Source of the DNA: JBBARC01 sp040400005
GTDB taxonomy: Bacteria > Pseudomonadota > Alphaproteobacteria > Acetobacterales > Acetobacteraceae
DNA: 38,434 nt
Direction of reading: 5' to 3'
NCBI GenBank assembly: GCA_040400005.1
Contig: JBBARC010000035.1
Location: 1 to 38,434, forward strand
In this document: piece by piece, positions 1 to 7,940 of the stretch
Layout: the number at the start of each line of letters is the position of its first letter
How positions within the stretch are numbered: position 1 is the first letter of the stretch
The notes under the pieces: model-generated
What the model was told of the DNA's origin: nothing
Seen by the model: only the letters and a program-made list of their open reading frames with translations
The model's database searches: none
Translations under genes and position numbers: made by a program

Positions 1-55
1 AGGGGGCTTGGGAGTTACAGAAAAAGAAGCAAAAAGACTTTTGTTAATATGGGTT
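1..55. repeat. 55-bp terminal inverted repeat, left copy
   Basis: The first 55 bases are an exact reverse complement of the last 55 bases of the window; identity stops abruptly after the sequence GGGTT. The inner part (about 18-42) is an arm of the intergenic double-hairpin repeat family found throughout the window. A match of exactly 55 bases at both ends, inside a multicopy repeat, is what a shared k-mer node in an assembly graph would leave. I therefore read it as a contig break at a repeat copy. A biological linear-element terminus is possible but unsupported by any replication gene here. Confidence 0.9.
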
Positions 56-174
56 TGGCTTGCGTCGAGCCGACTGAGCAGGGCGGCCCCTTTTCGTCTT
101 CCGCTGGCCCGGCTAAGCATGGGGTTAACGCATGCGGCATCCTTCGCTTGCAGCCTTACCCACCGGAGCATTTT

Positions 175-1020
175 GTGGCCGAATTTCGCAGCACCGAACG
201 CTATATCGCCTCCCGCGACCTTGAAGTGGCGGTCAATGCCGCCGTCGCCCTGCAGCGCCCGTTGCTGGTAAAAGGTGAACCCGGCACCGGCAAAACCGTG
301 CTGGCCCATGAAGTGGCCGAAGCGCTGGGCATGCCGCTGATCGAATGGCACATTAAAAGCACCACCAAGGCGCAGCAGGGTTTGTATGAATACGATGCGG
401 TCTCCCGCTTGCGTGATGGCCAGCTGGGCGAAGAACGCGTGCACGATATCGGCAATTACATCGTGCGCGGCAAACTGTGGGAAGCGTTTGAAGCCGATAA
501 GCCAGTGGTGGTGCTGATCGACGAGATCGACAAAGCCGACATCGAATTTCCCAACGATCTGCTGCTCGAGCTTGATCGCATGCAGTTTTTCGTTTACGAA
601 ACCCGCAAAACCATCGCCGCCAAACACCGGCCAGTGGTGATTATCACCTCCAACAACGAAAAAGAATTGCCCGACGCGTTTCTGCGGCGCTGCTTTTTCC
701 ATTACATCCGCTTCCCCGATCGCGAAACGATGGAACGCATTGTGGCGTCGCACTACCCCAACATAAAACAAGATTTGGCGCGCGAAGCGCTAACCATGTT
801 CTTTCAGCTGCGCGATCTGCCAGGCTTGAAGAAAAAACCAGCCACCAGCGAATTGCTCGATTGGTTGAAATTGCTAATGATCGAGGATATGCCGCCAGAA
901 ACATTGCGCACGCGCGACAAACAAGTGGTTATTCCGCCGCTGCATGGCGCGCTGCTGAAGAACGAACAGGACGTGCATCTGTTTGAACGCCTGGCGTTTT
1001 TGGCGCGCCGGGAGAATTAA
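175..1020 (+). CDS. MoxR-family AAA+ ATPase
   Basis: A 281-aa MoxR-type AAA+ ATPase, a class of cytosolic chaperone-like ATPase that helps mature or insert metal cofactors, usually with a von Willebrand A (CoxE-like) partner. Visible motifs are Walker A (GEPGTGKT, about residue 33), Walker B (VVVLIDEIDKAD), the sensor-1 region (VVIITSNNEKELPDAFLRRC) and an arginine finger. The frame is open from base 49, but I chose GTG 175: GGAG lies six bases upstream and the protein then begins AEFRSTERYIAS, matching the usual family N-terminus and length near 280 aa. No CoxE/VWA gene follows, which is unusual; it may lie to the left, outside the window. Confidence 0.88.
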   Translation: MAEFRSTERYIASRDLEVAVNAAVALQRPLLVKGEPGTGKTVLAHEVAEALGMPLIEWHIKSTTKAQQGLYEYDAVSRLRDGQLGEERVHDIGNYIVRGKLWEAFEADKPVVVLIDEIDKADIEFPNDLLLELDRMQFFVYETRKTIAAKHRPVVIITSNNEKELPDAFLRRCFFHYIRFPDRETMERIVASHYPNIKQDLAREALTMFFQLRDLPGLKKKPATSELLDWLKLLMIEDMPPETLRTRDKQVVIPPLHGALLKNEQDVHLFERLAFLARREN

Positions 1021-1083
1021 GCACATAGGCAAGGATGCGTCGTTGGTTTGTGGATATGAGCAAACCAACAAAGGGCTGGTAGC

Positions 1084-1275
1084 TTGGACGACAAATTCGA
1101 TTTCCACAGGAAAGTAAGTCAGGCGGCTTTTGAGCTAGGCCAACGGCATGGTTGGAGTGCTCATGGCTATGCAGCAAAACTTGCAGCAGAAGCCGAGGCT
1201 GAAGGAGATGTGGAGAGCCATCTTTTCTGGGCCGCGGTTCGGGCACGCCTTACCCCCCGAAATGTTTCGGGCTGA
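1084..1275 (+). CDS. small conserved hypothetical protein (63 aa)
   Basis: A 63-aa acidic, probably helical soluble protein. The stretch AYAAKLAAEAEAEGD followed by FWAAVRARLTPR resembles small uncharacterised proteins I recall from alphaproteobacteria. That recall is the main reason for calling it. The frame opens after a TGA at 1057 and the only usable start is TTG at 1084, with AAGGG eight bases upstream. It lies 63 bases after the MoxR gene in the same direction. No function can be assigned. Confidence 0.55.
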   Translation: MDDKFDFHRKVSQAAFELGQRHGWSAHGYAAKLAAEAEAEGDVESHLFWAAVRARLTPRNVSG

Positions 1276-1323
1276 TTGCGACTGCCATAATAGCAATTTA
1301 ATTGCCTGCGTATTTGTACGATT

Positions 1324-1427
1324 GGCAAAGACTTCTACCCCGCTGGGCCCGGCGCAACGCTGTCACCGCGAACGCCGCACCCATCGGAATAAAAGTCTTT
1401 TTGCTTCTTTTTCTTCAGAAAAAGAAG
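1324..1427. repeat. double-hairpin intergenic repeat, copy 2 (left arm degraded)
   Basis: The right arm at 1391-1427 is intact: AAAAGTCTTTTTGCTTC followed by a self-complementary CTTCTTTTTCTTCAGAAAAAGAAG-type hairpin. The left arm at about 1324-1340 is recognisable but decayed (GCAAAGACTTCTACC). The interior keeps the CTGGGCCCGG motif seen in other copies. It lies 27 bases beyond the SDR gene's stop codon and could terminate that leftward transcript. Confidence 0.7.
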
Positions 1428-1454
1428 GTCTGGCTTATCGCGCCAAGCCTTAAC

Positions 1455-2219
1455 CTAACGCGCCAAAGTAACCCCACCATCGACAACCAGGGTGGCGCCC
1501 ACCACGTAATCGCCGGCGCGAGAGGCCAGATAAATAGCGGCGCCGGCCATGTCGTCATCTACGCCGATGCGCCCGGCGGGCACGCGGGAGGCGACGAAAT
1601 CGGCATTGTCGCGGGCGTCTTTGTTCATGTCGGACGCGAACGCGCCGGGGGCGATGGCGCTAACTGCGATACCATCGGCGATCAGCCGCAGCGACATGCG
1701 CTTGGTTAAGTGGATAACGCCGGCCTTGCTGGCGGCGTAAGCGTAAGTTTCCATCGGGTTAACCGATACGCCATCGATGGAGGCGATGTTGATCACTTTG
1801 GCAAGCCGGGTTTTGCCGGCGGCGCGCAGCTCGGCGATCAAAGCTTGCGTTAGAAAGAATGGCGTTTTCATGTTGAGATCAACCACCTTGTCCCAGCCTT
1901 TTTCGGGGTAGGTATCGAAATCTTCGCCCCAGGCGGCACCGGCGTTGTTCACCAAAATATCCAGGCTGGGTTCGTGCGCGCGGTAGGCGGCGGCCAGGGC
2001 GTGCGCACCTTCCACGGTAGATACATCGGCGGGCAGGGCGATGCAGGTGCCAAACGCCGAGAGTTCTCCGGCGGTTTGCAGGCAGGCGGAGGCTTTGCGG
2101 GCAGAAATATACACCCGCGCGCCCTGGCGCAGAAAGCCGGTGGCGATCATGCGGCCAATGCCACGTGACCCGCCAGTGATCAGGGCGGTGCGGCCGGCGA
2201 GCGAAAAGAGGTCGGTCAT
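1455..2219 (-). CDS. short-chain dehydrogenase/reductase (SDR)
   Basis: A 254-aa classical SDR, a cytosolic NAD(P)H-dependent oxidoreductase. The cofactor motif TGGSRGIG lies near residue 15, NNAG near residue 91, and the catalytic Ser-Tyr-Lys set is IASIDG ... YAYAASK. The C-terminal GATLVVDGG is typical of the FabG/gluconate-5-dehydrogenase-like group. The Arg in GGSRG suggests NADPH preference (inference). It reads leftward toward a hairpin repeat. The substrate cannot be told from sequence; it is not in a fatty-acid synthesis cluster, so I avoid the name fabG. Confidence 0.9.
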   Translation of the reverse strand: MTDLFSLAGRTALITGGSRGIGRMIATGFLRQGARVYISARKASACLQTAGELSAFGTCIALPADVSTVEGAHALAAAYRAHEPSLDILVNNAGAAWGEDFDTYPEKGWDKVVDLNMKTPFFLTQALIAELRAAGKTRLAKVINIASIDGVSVNPMETYAYAASKAGVIHLTKRMSLRLIADGIAVSAIAPGAFASDMNKDARDNADFVASRVPAGRIGVDDDMAGAAIYLASRAGDYVVGATLVVDGGVTLAR

Positions 2220-2277
2220 GTGTGGGGCGTTTCCTGATGGGTTGGGGAAAGATTAAGCGGGTTATTGGGCCGGCGGT

Positions 2278-2850
2278 TTACTTATCGGTGTCGTCGTTAT
2301 CCGCCGCCGTGCAGTCGGGGCGGAGAAATTTGCCGGTCATTGCCAAAGTTGCGTGATGCGGGCCGTCCTCGCTAACTGTATCCATATCTATGGTGCCGGC
2401 AAAGCTTTCTCGGTTGGCCGCGTAAAACACACCGTGCATGGTTGATTTGGTGCCATCACTCGCACAACTGCCGCGCAGGTCCATGCTGTTGGGCGTGGCG
2501 CTAATCCCCTGGTGCTGGCAGCCGCTTTCGTGGCCTTCGTTCATGTCAAAGCCGCGCTGCAATTGCTCGGCGGTGATGCATTGGCGGCGGGTGTGGGGTT
2601 TATTCATCGCCCCCAAGGCGGCTTCCACCTGGGCGCGGGCTTCGGGCGGGATGTTGGCCATCATGGCGGGGTTCATCATGGCGCCTTACATGTGCATGCG
2701 CGAGGTCATTTCCCAACTGCCGGTTTTCACATCTAGCTAGCCGGCCCAGGCCAGGGTGGGAATGGCCAGGGTGGGGGCGGCCAGGGTGGGGGCGGCCAGG
2801 GTGGGGGCGGCCAGCAAAACGGCGAGCATCAATAGGGCGGTGTTGCGCAT
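2278..2850 (-). pseudogene. DUF3617-type secreted protein, broken by two nonsense codons
   Basis: Read from ATG 2850, the frame encodes a signal peptide (MRNTALLMLAVLLAAPTLA...), then TAG at codon 38 (2737-2739), the segment LDVKTGSWEMTSRMHM, TAA at 2686-2688, and finally the remaining 133 codons to 2278. The GSWEMTSRM start, the RRQCITAEQL region and later paired cysteines match DUF3617 proteins, exported proteins of unknown function. There is no frameshift, so only two substitutions separate it from an intact 190-aa protein. The internal ATG pair at 2679 could express a leaderless C-terminal part, but it would lack the export signal. The signal peptide is swollen by a 15-bp tandem repeat. 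Confidence 0.8.
2749..2808. repeat. 15-bp tandem repeat (4 units) in a signal-peptide coding region
   Basis: Four consecutive 15-bp units GGCCAGGGTGGG(GGC), the first ending AAT instead of GGC. On the minus strand they encode the pentapeptide A-P-T-L-A repeated inside the hydrophobic core of the broken DUF3617 signal peptide. The units keep frame. This looks like a slippage-prone minisatellite. Confidence 0.9.
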
Positions 2851-3061
2851 GCGGGCGGGTCCTTACCTGGTGCCGGCGGGCCATCTGCGTGGCTTTGGGC
2901 GGTAACGGTGCCCTCTATGATCGACTGATACGCCTACCGATGGCAAATCGGCGTTATATCGATACGCCTTAACGATGACTCTTCCTTCGGCAACGCCGGT
3001 TGGTCTGCGCGCCGGGTTGGCGGGCGGCGGCGCGCCAAAAAAAGGACTAATGCTGACCCGC

Positions 3062-3086
3062 GTTGATCCATTTTTTATGGGTCAAC
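3062..3086 (-). terminator. hairpin after the chemoreceptor gene
   Basis: Arms GTTGATCCAT (3062-3071) and ATGGGTCAAC (3077-3086) pair over 10 bp with one G-T wobble around a five-T loop. It lies 18 bases beyond the stop of the leftward chemoreceptor gene. No U-tract follows the stem, so it may be a factor-assisted terminator or a 3'-end stabilising hairpin. Confidence 0.4.
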
Positions 3087-3103
3087 ACTTAAACGGGCCG
3101 GTA

Positions 3104-4999
3104 TTAGGCCGCCGCACTCGCGGGGAAAGTATTGGCGATGAAGGCCGCCAGCGGATCCTGCACGGCGGGCTCCTGGCTGAACTGCAGGCGCACCACGCCA
3201 TCGCGGGCTTGCACAATGCGCGCGGCGATGGGCTGTGCCAGTAGGCCTGATAGATACACCGCCTCCCCCGGCAGCAAGCTGGCAGCACAGGCAATGGCGG
3301 CACCACCACGGCTGATATCGCGCATTTGGCCTGTCATGCTGTGGGGGCTAACACCGGCTTGGCGGGTGCTACTGATGGTGATCGGTATGTCGTAGCGGTG
3401 GCGTTGAAAGCTGCGCCAGTCGGTGGCCTCGTTGGTGGCGGTGATAAAATATTCAATTTCGGCGCGCAGCACGGTGGACCGGTCCTGCACCCCGGCGGCC
3501 GCCTGGGTCACCCGGCCAGAGGCTTGCGCGTTGTCACCAGCATCGCGCCGCAAGCAATCCATACCATCAGCAACGTCGCTTATGCTAGCAGCAGCATTAA
3601 GCAGGTTGTGGTTGATTTGTTCAATCGCCTCCCCTTGGCGCTGCACAGAATTGGCAATGGCATCGCCGCTGCCTTCAACGGCGGCAATGCGTTCGGCCAT
3701 GCCGCGGATCAGCGCCACGGTGCGCGCCGCACTATCGCGTAACGCGCCGATGCGGGCGGCAATATCCTGGGTTGCTTGGGCGGTTTGCCCGGCCAGTGCC
3801 TTAACCTCGCCGGCCACCACGGCAAAGCCGCGGCCGGCATCACCGGCGCGGGCGGCTTCAATGGTTGCATTCAGCGCCAGTAAATTGGTTTTGCCGGCGA
3901 TGTCGGAAATCAGCGCCACCACACTGCCGGCACCGGCGGCCACATTGCCCAATTCATCCACCAGCACGCGGGCCTGTTCGGCTTCGGTCAGCATCAGCTT
4001 GGTCGCCAGGGTGGATTGCGCAATAACCCCGGCGATATCGCGGCCGCTGGCGGCCAGCCCGGCCACCACATCGGTCACCGCTCGGGCGCTGACGGCGGCC
4101 GCACTGGCCAGTTCCCCCACCCGGGTGGATCGCTGATTTATGCGGGCCGCACTAGCGCTAAGATCGGTGGCGGTGGTGTGCAATGTGCCCACCGCGCCAT
4201 CAACCGAGGCCAGTTGGCTTGCCACATCATCACTAAAATCCTGGGTCAGCGCCATCAGCGCTTGCTGGCGTGCGCGCCGTGTGGCGCTGATTTGGTCGGT
4301 TTCCTGTGCCATGCGGCGATTATCGATCAGCGCCTGGCGGAACACGCTCAGGCTGCGGCACAGATCGCCGATTTCATCGCGCCGATCGGTGCCGCGCACG
4401 GTGGTGTGCACATCACCGCCACACAACCGGGCCATATCGGCGCCGGCGTGGCGCAACGGCGGCACCACGCTTTGCGATAGAATGGCCCCGGTGGCGGTGG
4501 CGGCAGCAAGCGTTGCCGCCAGGGTCAGCAGCAACAGGCGGCGGGCGGCTATGGCCGCAGCATCGGCGGCATCGCGCTGGGCCAGCCCATCGCTGGAAAT
4601 GCGCCGTGCGGCATGGCTCAGCGCATCAGTAACATGGGCCGCAGCCGCGGCCATTTGCCCCGGCGGCAGGGTCAACAAGGCGGCCAGATCGGCGTGCAGC
4701 CGGGTCAGCAGGGCGCTGGTTTTTGGCGATGCCGCGCTGGCCGCGGCGATATCGATGGTTGCGATGATTTGGCTAATGGTTTGGCTCTGGCCCAAGCTGG
4801 GCGCGCCGGTAAGGCTGGTTAACGGCCCGAAGGCGACAGTGGCGCGGCCAATGAAATCCTGCGTCACAAAGGCGTGATCGTACAGATCAATCGCCAGCCG
4901 GCTAAGGTGCTGCTGGCTACGCCAGGCGCTGGCCGCCATGGCGCCGCAAATGGCGATAAACACAAGACAAGCGGTGATGATGCGAAAGCGAACGGTCAT
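3104..4999 (-). CDS. methyl-accepting chemotaxis protein with C-terminal PilZ domain
   Basis: A 631-aa membrane chemoreceptor. Order: transmembrane helix about 7-25, periplasmic sensor region about 26-150 (Ala-rich helical), second transmembrane helix about 152-177, a HAMP-like segment (PPLRHAGADMARLCGGD ... RRDEIGDLCRSL), a long coiled-coil signalling domain with hairpin tip IAGKTNLLALNATIEAARAG, and at about 535-620 a PilZ-like domain (QRHRYDIP ... MRDISRGGAAI). The signalling tip would contact CheA/CheW. PilZ domains bind cyclic-di-GMP, so the protein may couple chemotactic output to c-di-GMP, an arrangement known in alphaproteobacteria. The R(R)xxR and DxSxGG PilZ features are present in the form QRHR and DISRGG. 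The ligand is unknown and no che genes are nearby. Confidence 0.9.
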   Translation of the reverse strand: MTVRFRIITACLVFIAICGAMAASAWRSQQHLSRLAIDLYDHAFVTQDFIGRATVAFGPLTSLTGAPSLGQSQTISQIIATIDIAAASAASPKTSALLTRLHADLAALLTLPPGQMAAAAAHVTDALSHAARRISSDGLAQRDAADAAAIAARRLLLLTLAATLAAATATGAILSQSVVPPLRHAGADMARLCGGDVHTTVRGTDRRDEIGDLCRSLSVFRQALIDNRRMAQETDQISATRRARQQALMALTQDFSDDVASQLASVDGAVGTLHTTATDLSASAARINQRSTRVGELASAAAVSARAVTDVVAGLAASGRDIAGVIAQSTLATKLMLTEAEQARVLVDELGNVAAGAGSVVALISDIAGKTNLLALNATIEAARAGDAGRGFAVVAGEVKALAGQTAQATQDIAARIGALRDSAARTVALIRGMAERIAAVEGSGDAIANSVQRQGEAIEQINHNLLNAAASISDVADGMDCLRRDAGDNAQASGRVTQAAAGVQDRSTVLRAEIEYFITATNEATDWRSFQRHRYDIPITISSTRQAGVSPHSMTGQMRDISRGGAAIACAASLLPGEAVYLSGLLAQPIAARIVQARDGVVRLQFSQEPAVQDPLAAFIANTFPASAAA

Positions 5000-5082
5000 C
5001 GCGATCCTGATGCGGGGGCCAAAATGATACGGCCCGGATCATGGCGCGTGTGGCTTAACAAAGTGTTTGGCGCGGGAGAGGT

Positions 5083-5206
5083 CTTCTTTTTCTGAAGAAA
5101 AAGAAGCAAAAAGACTTTTACTATGATGGTTCGGAGGTCGCGGTGGCCGGGCAGCCCTAGGCCAGCGTATTAAAAAGTCTTTTGCTTCTGTTCTTCAAAA
5201 AAGAAG
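5083..5206. repeat. double-hairpin intergenic repeat, copy 3 (both arms)
   Basis: Left arm 5083-5119 (CTTCTTTTTCTGAAG..., then GCAAAAAGACTTTT) and inverted right arm 5171-5206 enclose a GC-rich centre containing GGTTCGGAGGTCGCGGTGG. Each arm is itself a hairpin and the two arms can pair with each other. The outward flank CTTAACCTTTG is also shared with other copies. It fills much of the gap between the P450 stop (5269) and the chemoreceptor start (4999). Confidence 0.85.
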
Positions 5207-5268
5207 TTTCTTAACCTTTGCCGAGGGGCTGTTTTCTTTGCAAATGACCCCCGCACCAGCCGCGTGCC

Positions 5269-6504
5269 TTATAGCGTCACCAGCAATGTTTCCATGCCGC
5301 GAAAAAACGGCATGCTGCGCCACGCCGGCGGATCGTTTGCGGTGGCCAGCGCCAAATTGGGAAAACGTGCAAATAATTTGGCAATGGCGATGTTGGCTTC
5401 CAGCCGGGCCAGCGGGGCGCCGATGCAAATATGGCTGCCGCCGCCAAACGCCACGTGCGGGCGGTGCGTGCGGGTGACATTAAACCTGTGCGGATCTTCA
5501 AACATCGCCGGATCGCGGTTGGCTGATCGTAACGATACTGTGATAGATTGGTGGGTGCCAACTGGGCAACCGGCAATGATGGTATCGCCCGGCGTTACCC
5601 GGCCGGTGATATCGATCGGCGGTTCGTAACGCAAAATTTCCTCAATAACCGCATTGATCAGGCCAGGATCTGCTTGTAGCTTCGCAAGTTCCGCTGGGTG
5701 CAGCAGCAACTGGCGCACACCGTTGCCGATAAGGTCGGTGGTGGTCAGGTTGCCGCCAACCAGCAGAGCGATAAGATTGAGGAGAATTTCGGCATCGCTA
5801 AGATCAGTGCCCGATGCCTGCAACTGCACCATGTCGGTAATCAGATCATCGCGCGGGGCTATGCGGCGGTCGGCCATCAGCGCGTTAAAATATGCCCCCA
5901 CGGCGGCGGAAGCGGCTTCCATCGTTTGGCTTTGTTCGGCGTTACGAAACGGGTTTAGCCCCTGAATAACCCCTTCCGACCAGTGCCGGAATTCCGTCAG
6001 CCGCGATTGATCGACGCCTAAAATGCTGGCAATCGCCTCAACCGGGATCGGCACGCAAAATTCTGCCATCAGGTCGATTGCTGTGGCACCGGCTAGGCGA
6101 TCCAGGGTCGCCTCCACCAGCGCCTCAATCATCGGCCGGCAGCGGGCGACGCGCGCATACAGCGCCATGGCCAGCGGCTGGCGAATGCGGCGATGGTCGG
6201 GGTCGTCCAGCGTTAAGATGCTGGTCAGATGCGTGCGCGGCACCCCGGCATCCATACGGCCCTGGTGGCGGCGCTGCATCATGGCGGCGCCGCTGGTTGT
6301 CAGTAGCGGATCACGCAACATGGTGGCATCGTTAATCACGGCGCGCACATCGGCATAGCGGGTCAGGATGATGCTGCTTGAAACAGTATCGTGAAACACC
6401 GGGCAGCGCGCCCGGATATCATCCAGCACCACATGCGGATCGGCGCGGTATTGCGGGTTCATCGGAGTGAGATCAAGAATTGTTGGCGGGGGTGTATCGG
6501 GCAT
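5269..6504 (-). CDS. cytochrome P450
   Basis: A 411-aa soluble bacterial class I P450 (no membrane anchor), expected to hydroxylate a small hydrophobic substrate using electrons from a ferredoxin system not encoded here. The heme ligand loop is FGGGSHICIG (Cys360), the K-helix ExxR is Glu289-Arg292, and the PERF-like region reads MFEDPHRFNV. In the I helix the usual (A/G)GxD/ETT reads GGNLTT (250-255), so the acidic proton-relay residue is a leucine. It is divergent from the TetR-type gene, which probably controls it, and shares the locus with a Baeyer-Villiger type monooxygenase. The substrate is unknown; a terpenoid or alicyclic compound is a guess from context. Confidence 0.93.
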   Translation of the reverse strand: MPDTPPPTILDLTPMNPQYRADPHVVLDDIRARCPVFHDTVSSSIILTRYADVRAVINDATMLRDPLLTTSGAAMMQRRHQGRMDAGVPRTHLTSILTLDDPDHRRIRQPLAMALYARVARCRPMIEALVEATLDRLAGATAIDLMAEFCVPIPVEAIASILGVDQSRLTEFRHWSEGVIQGLNPFRNAEQSQTMEAASAAVGAYFNALMADRRIAPRDDLITDMVQLQASGTDLSDAEILLNLIALLVGGNLTTTDLIGNGVRQLLLHPAELAKLQADPGLINAVIEEILRYEPPIDITGRVTPGDTIIAGCPVGTHQSITVSLRSANRDPAMFEDPHRFNVTRTHRPHVAFGGGSHICIGAPLARLEANIAIAKLFARFPNLALATANDPPAWRSMPFFRGMETLLVTL

Positions 6505-6543
6505 GGCGCGGCTCCGGTCTGGGCACCACTAGGTGTGAGCGGA

Positions 6544-6561
6544 TTTGCCGGCTTTGGCAAA
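6544..6561. promoter_or_regulatory. inverted repeat in the P450/TetR divergent intergenic region
   Basis: TTTGCC and GGCAAA are separated by six bases; the motif GCAAACCC recurs at 6557 and 6572. It lies 40 bases upstream of the P450 start codon, where an operator for the divergent regulator could sit. The arms are short, so this is only a candidate. Confidence 0.25.
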
Positions 6562-6620
6562 CCCGGCTTAAGCAAACCCCGCTTTCAATGCTGGCTGATA
6601 ATGGCTAGGCTTGCAGACAA

Positions 6621-6638
6621 GCTGGCGGCATCGCCAGC
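6621..6638. promoter_or_regulatory. 18-bp palindrome, candidate TetR operator
   Basis: GCTGGCG and CGCCAGC form perfect 7-bp arms around GCAT, 19 bases upstream of the regulator's ATG. Size and position fit a self-regulating TetR-family operator in a divergent promoter region. GC-rich coding-like DNA can give such palindromes by chance, so confidence is limited. Confidence 0.4.
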
Positions 6639-6656
6639 ACGGCGATTAGGGGTGCC

Positions 6657-7937
6657 ATGATCAAGGCCGATAACGCGCCGAATGAAGTAGCGCTCCATAT
6701 GCCCACCACCGGCCCACGCCCGCCTACACCCCGGTATGCGGCCATGCAGGCCCGTATCATCGCCGCTGCGGTCGCCGAGATTAACGCGCAGGGTGTGCGC
6801 GGCATGAGCATCGCGGGTGTTGCGCAACGATTGGGCCTGGGGCCAACTGGCATCATATATTATTTCAGAAGCAAGGAAGATTTAGCCGCCGCCGCCTTGC
6901 TAAAAGCAATCGAACAGCACGATGGCCTAATCGCTGCGTCCGAGGCCGCCCCGCCGGGTGATGCGCGGGTGCAGGCCTTCATTTGCGGCTATTTCGCCTG
7001 CCGCCGCCGCATTGCCGATGGCACCCAGGAAGATGTCGCGTATTTCAACGATGTGCGCGCGCTTAATCGCAGCGACGTGAATGTGGCCTACCTGGCAATG
7101 TACCGCCGTGGCCGCCGTTTGGTGGCGAGCGCCCACGATCACGACAACGATTGCGCCACAACGGCTGCGCGCAATTGCCGTGCGGTGTTGCTGCATGCCC
7201 AGGTGTTTTGGATTTTAGGCTGGCTGCATCGCTGGGAACCGCAAGATTACGATCGGGTCGGCCGGCGTATGGCAGATTTGGTCACCGGTGGCCTGCTGCC
7301 TGATTTGGCCCCCCTACCGGCAACACCCTGGCCCCACCTGCCAACCTTCGCGCCGGCAGCGGTGCAGGCGGGCGATGATGATCCCGCAGCGGAGGCTTTT
7401 TTGCTGGCAGCAACACAGCTAATTAACGAGGAAGGTTACCACGGCGCCTCGATTGAGCGCATCGCCGGGCGGTTAAATTTAACCAAAGGTGCGTTCTACC
7501 ATCGCAATGCCACCAAAGATGATTTGGTGGTGGCCTGTTTTCAGCGCAGTTTCACGATCATGTGGGGCGCCATTCGCGCCGCCGAAAATGGCGGTGGCAG
7601 CGGCGCACAGGTGTTGATCGCGTTGGTCAGCGCGCTGGTGACATTACAAATCAGTGGCACACCCTTGCTGCGCACATCGGCATTTTCCAGCGTGCCAGAA
7701 ACCATCCGCTGGGGTATGTTGATTAAATTAAACCGTATCACCCTGCGGTTTTCGTCAATACTGTCTGATGGCATTGCCGATGGCTCACTTCGCCCGGTCG
7801 ATGTTGCCATCGCCGCCGAGCTGGTGATGGCGGCGGTGAATGCAGCGTCGGAATTACCATTCTGGACACCAGGCATTACGCAGCAAACCGCAGTCACCCA
7901 TTACGTCCAGCCATTGTTTATGGGCATGCGACGTTAA
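6657..7937 (+). CDS. double-domain TetR/AcrR-type transcriptional regulator
   Basis: A 426-aa protein made of two TetR-like halves. The first helix-turn-helix (about 30-80) has AAVAEINAQGVRGMSIAGVAQRLG ending in IIYYFRSKEDL. The second (about 240-290) has LINEEGYHGASIERIAGRLN ending in GAFYHRNATKDDL. Each is followed by a helical ligand-type domain. Ordinary TetR proteins are about 200 aa, so this is an internally duplicated or fused form that could fold like a TetR dimer in one chain. It is divergent from the P450 gene and its stop is three bases from the convergent monooxygenase stop, so it probably senses the cassette's substrate. ATG 6657 follows AGGGG; Met15 and Met30 are alternative starts. 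Confidence 0.88.
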   Translation: MIKADNAPNEVALHMPTTGPRPPTPRYAAMQARIIAAAVAEINAQGVRGMSIAGVAQRLGLGPTGIIYYFRSKEDLAAAALLKAIEQHDGLIAASEAAPPGDARVQAFICGYFACRRRIADGTQEDVAYFNDVRALNRSDVNVAYLAMYRRGRRLVASAHDHDNDCATTAARNCRAVLLHAQVFWILGWLHRWEPQDYDRVGRRMADLVTGGLLPDLAPLPATPWPHLPTFAPAAVQAGDDDPAAEAFLLAATQLINEEGYHGASIERIAGRLNLTKGAFYHRNATKDDLVVACFQRSFTIMWGAIRAAENGGGSGAQVLIALVSALVTLQISGTPLLRTSAFSSVPETIRWGMLIKLNRITLRFSSILSDGIADGSLRPVDVAIAAELVMAAVNAASELPFWTPGITQQTAVTHYVQPLFMGMRR

Positions 7938-7940
7938 CGA

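Noticed and set aside
3423..4877. Plus-strand frames of 237 and 245 aa opposite the chemoreceptor gene
   Set aside because: Ala/Arg-rich antisense artefacts of GC-rich coding DNA, no domain.
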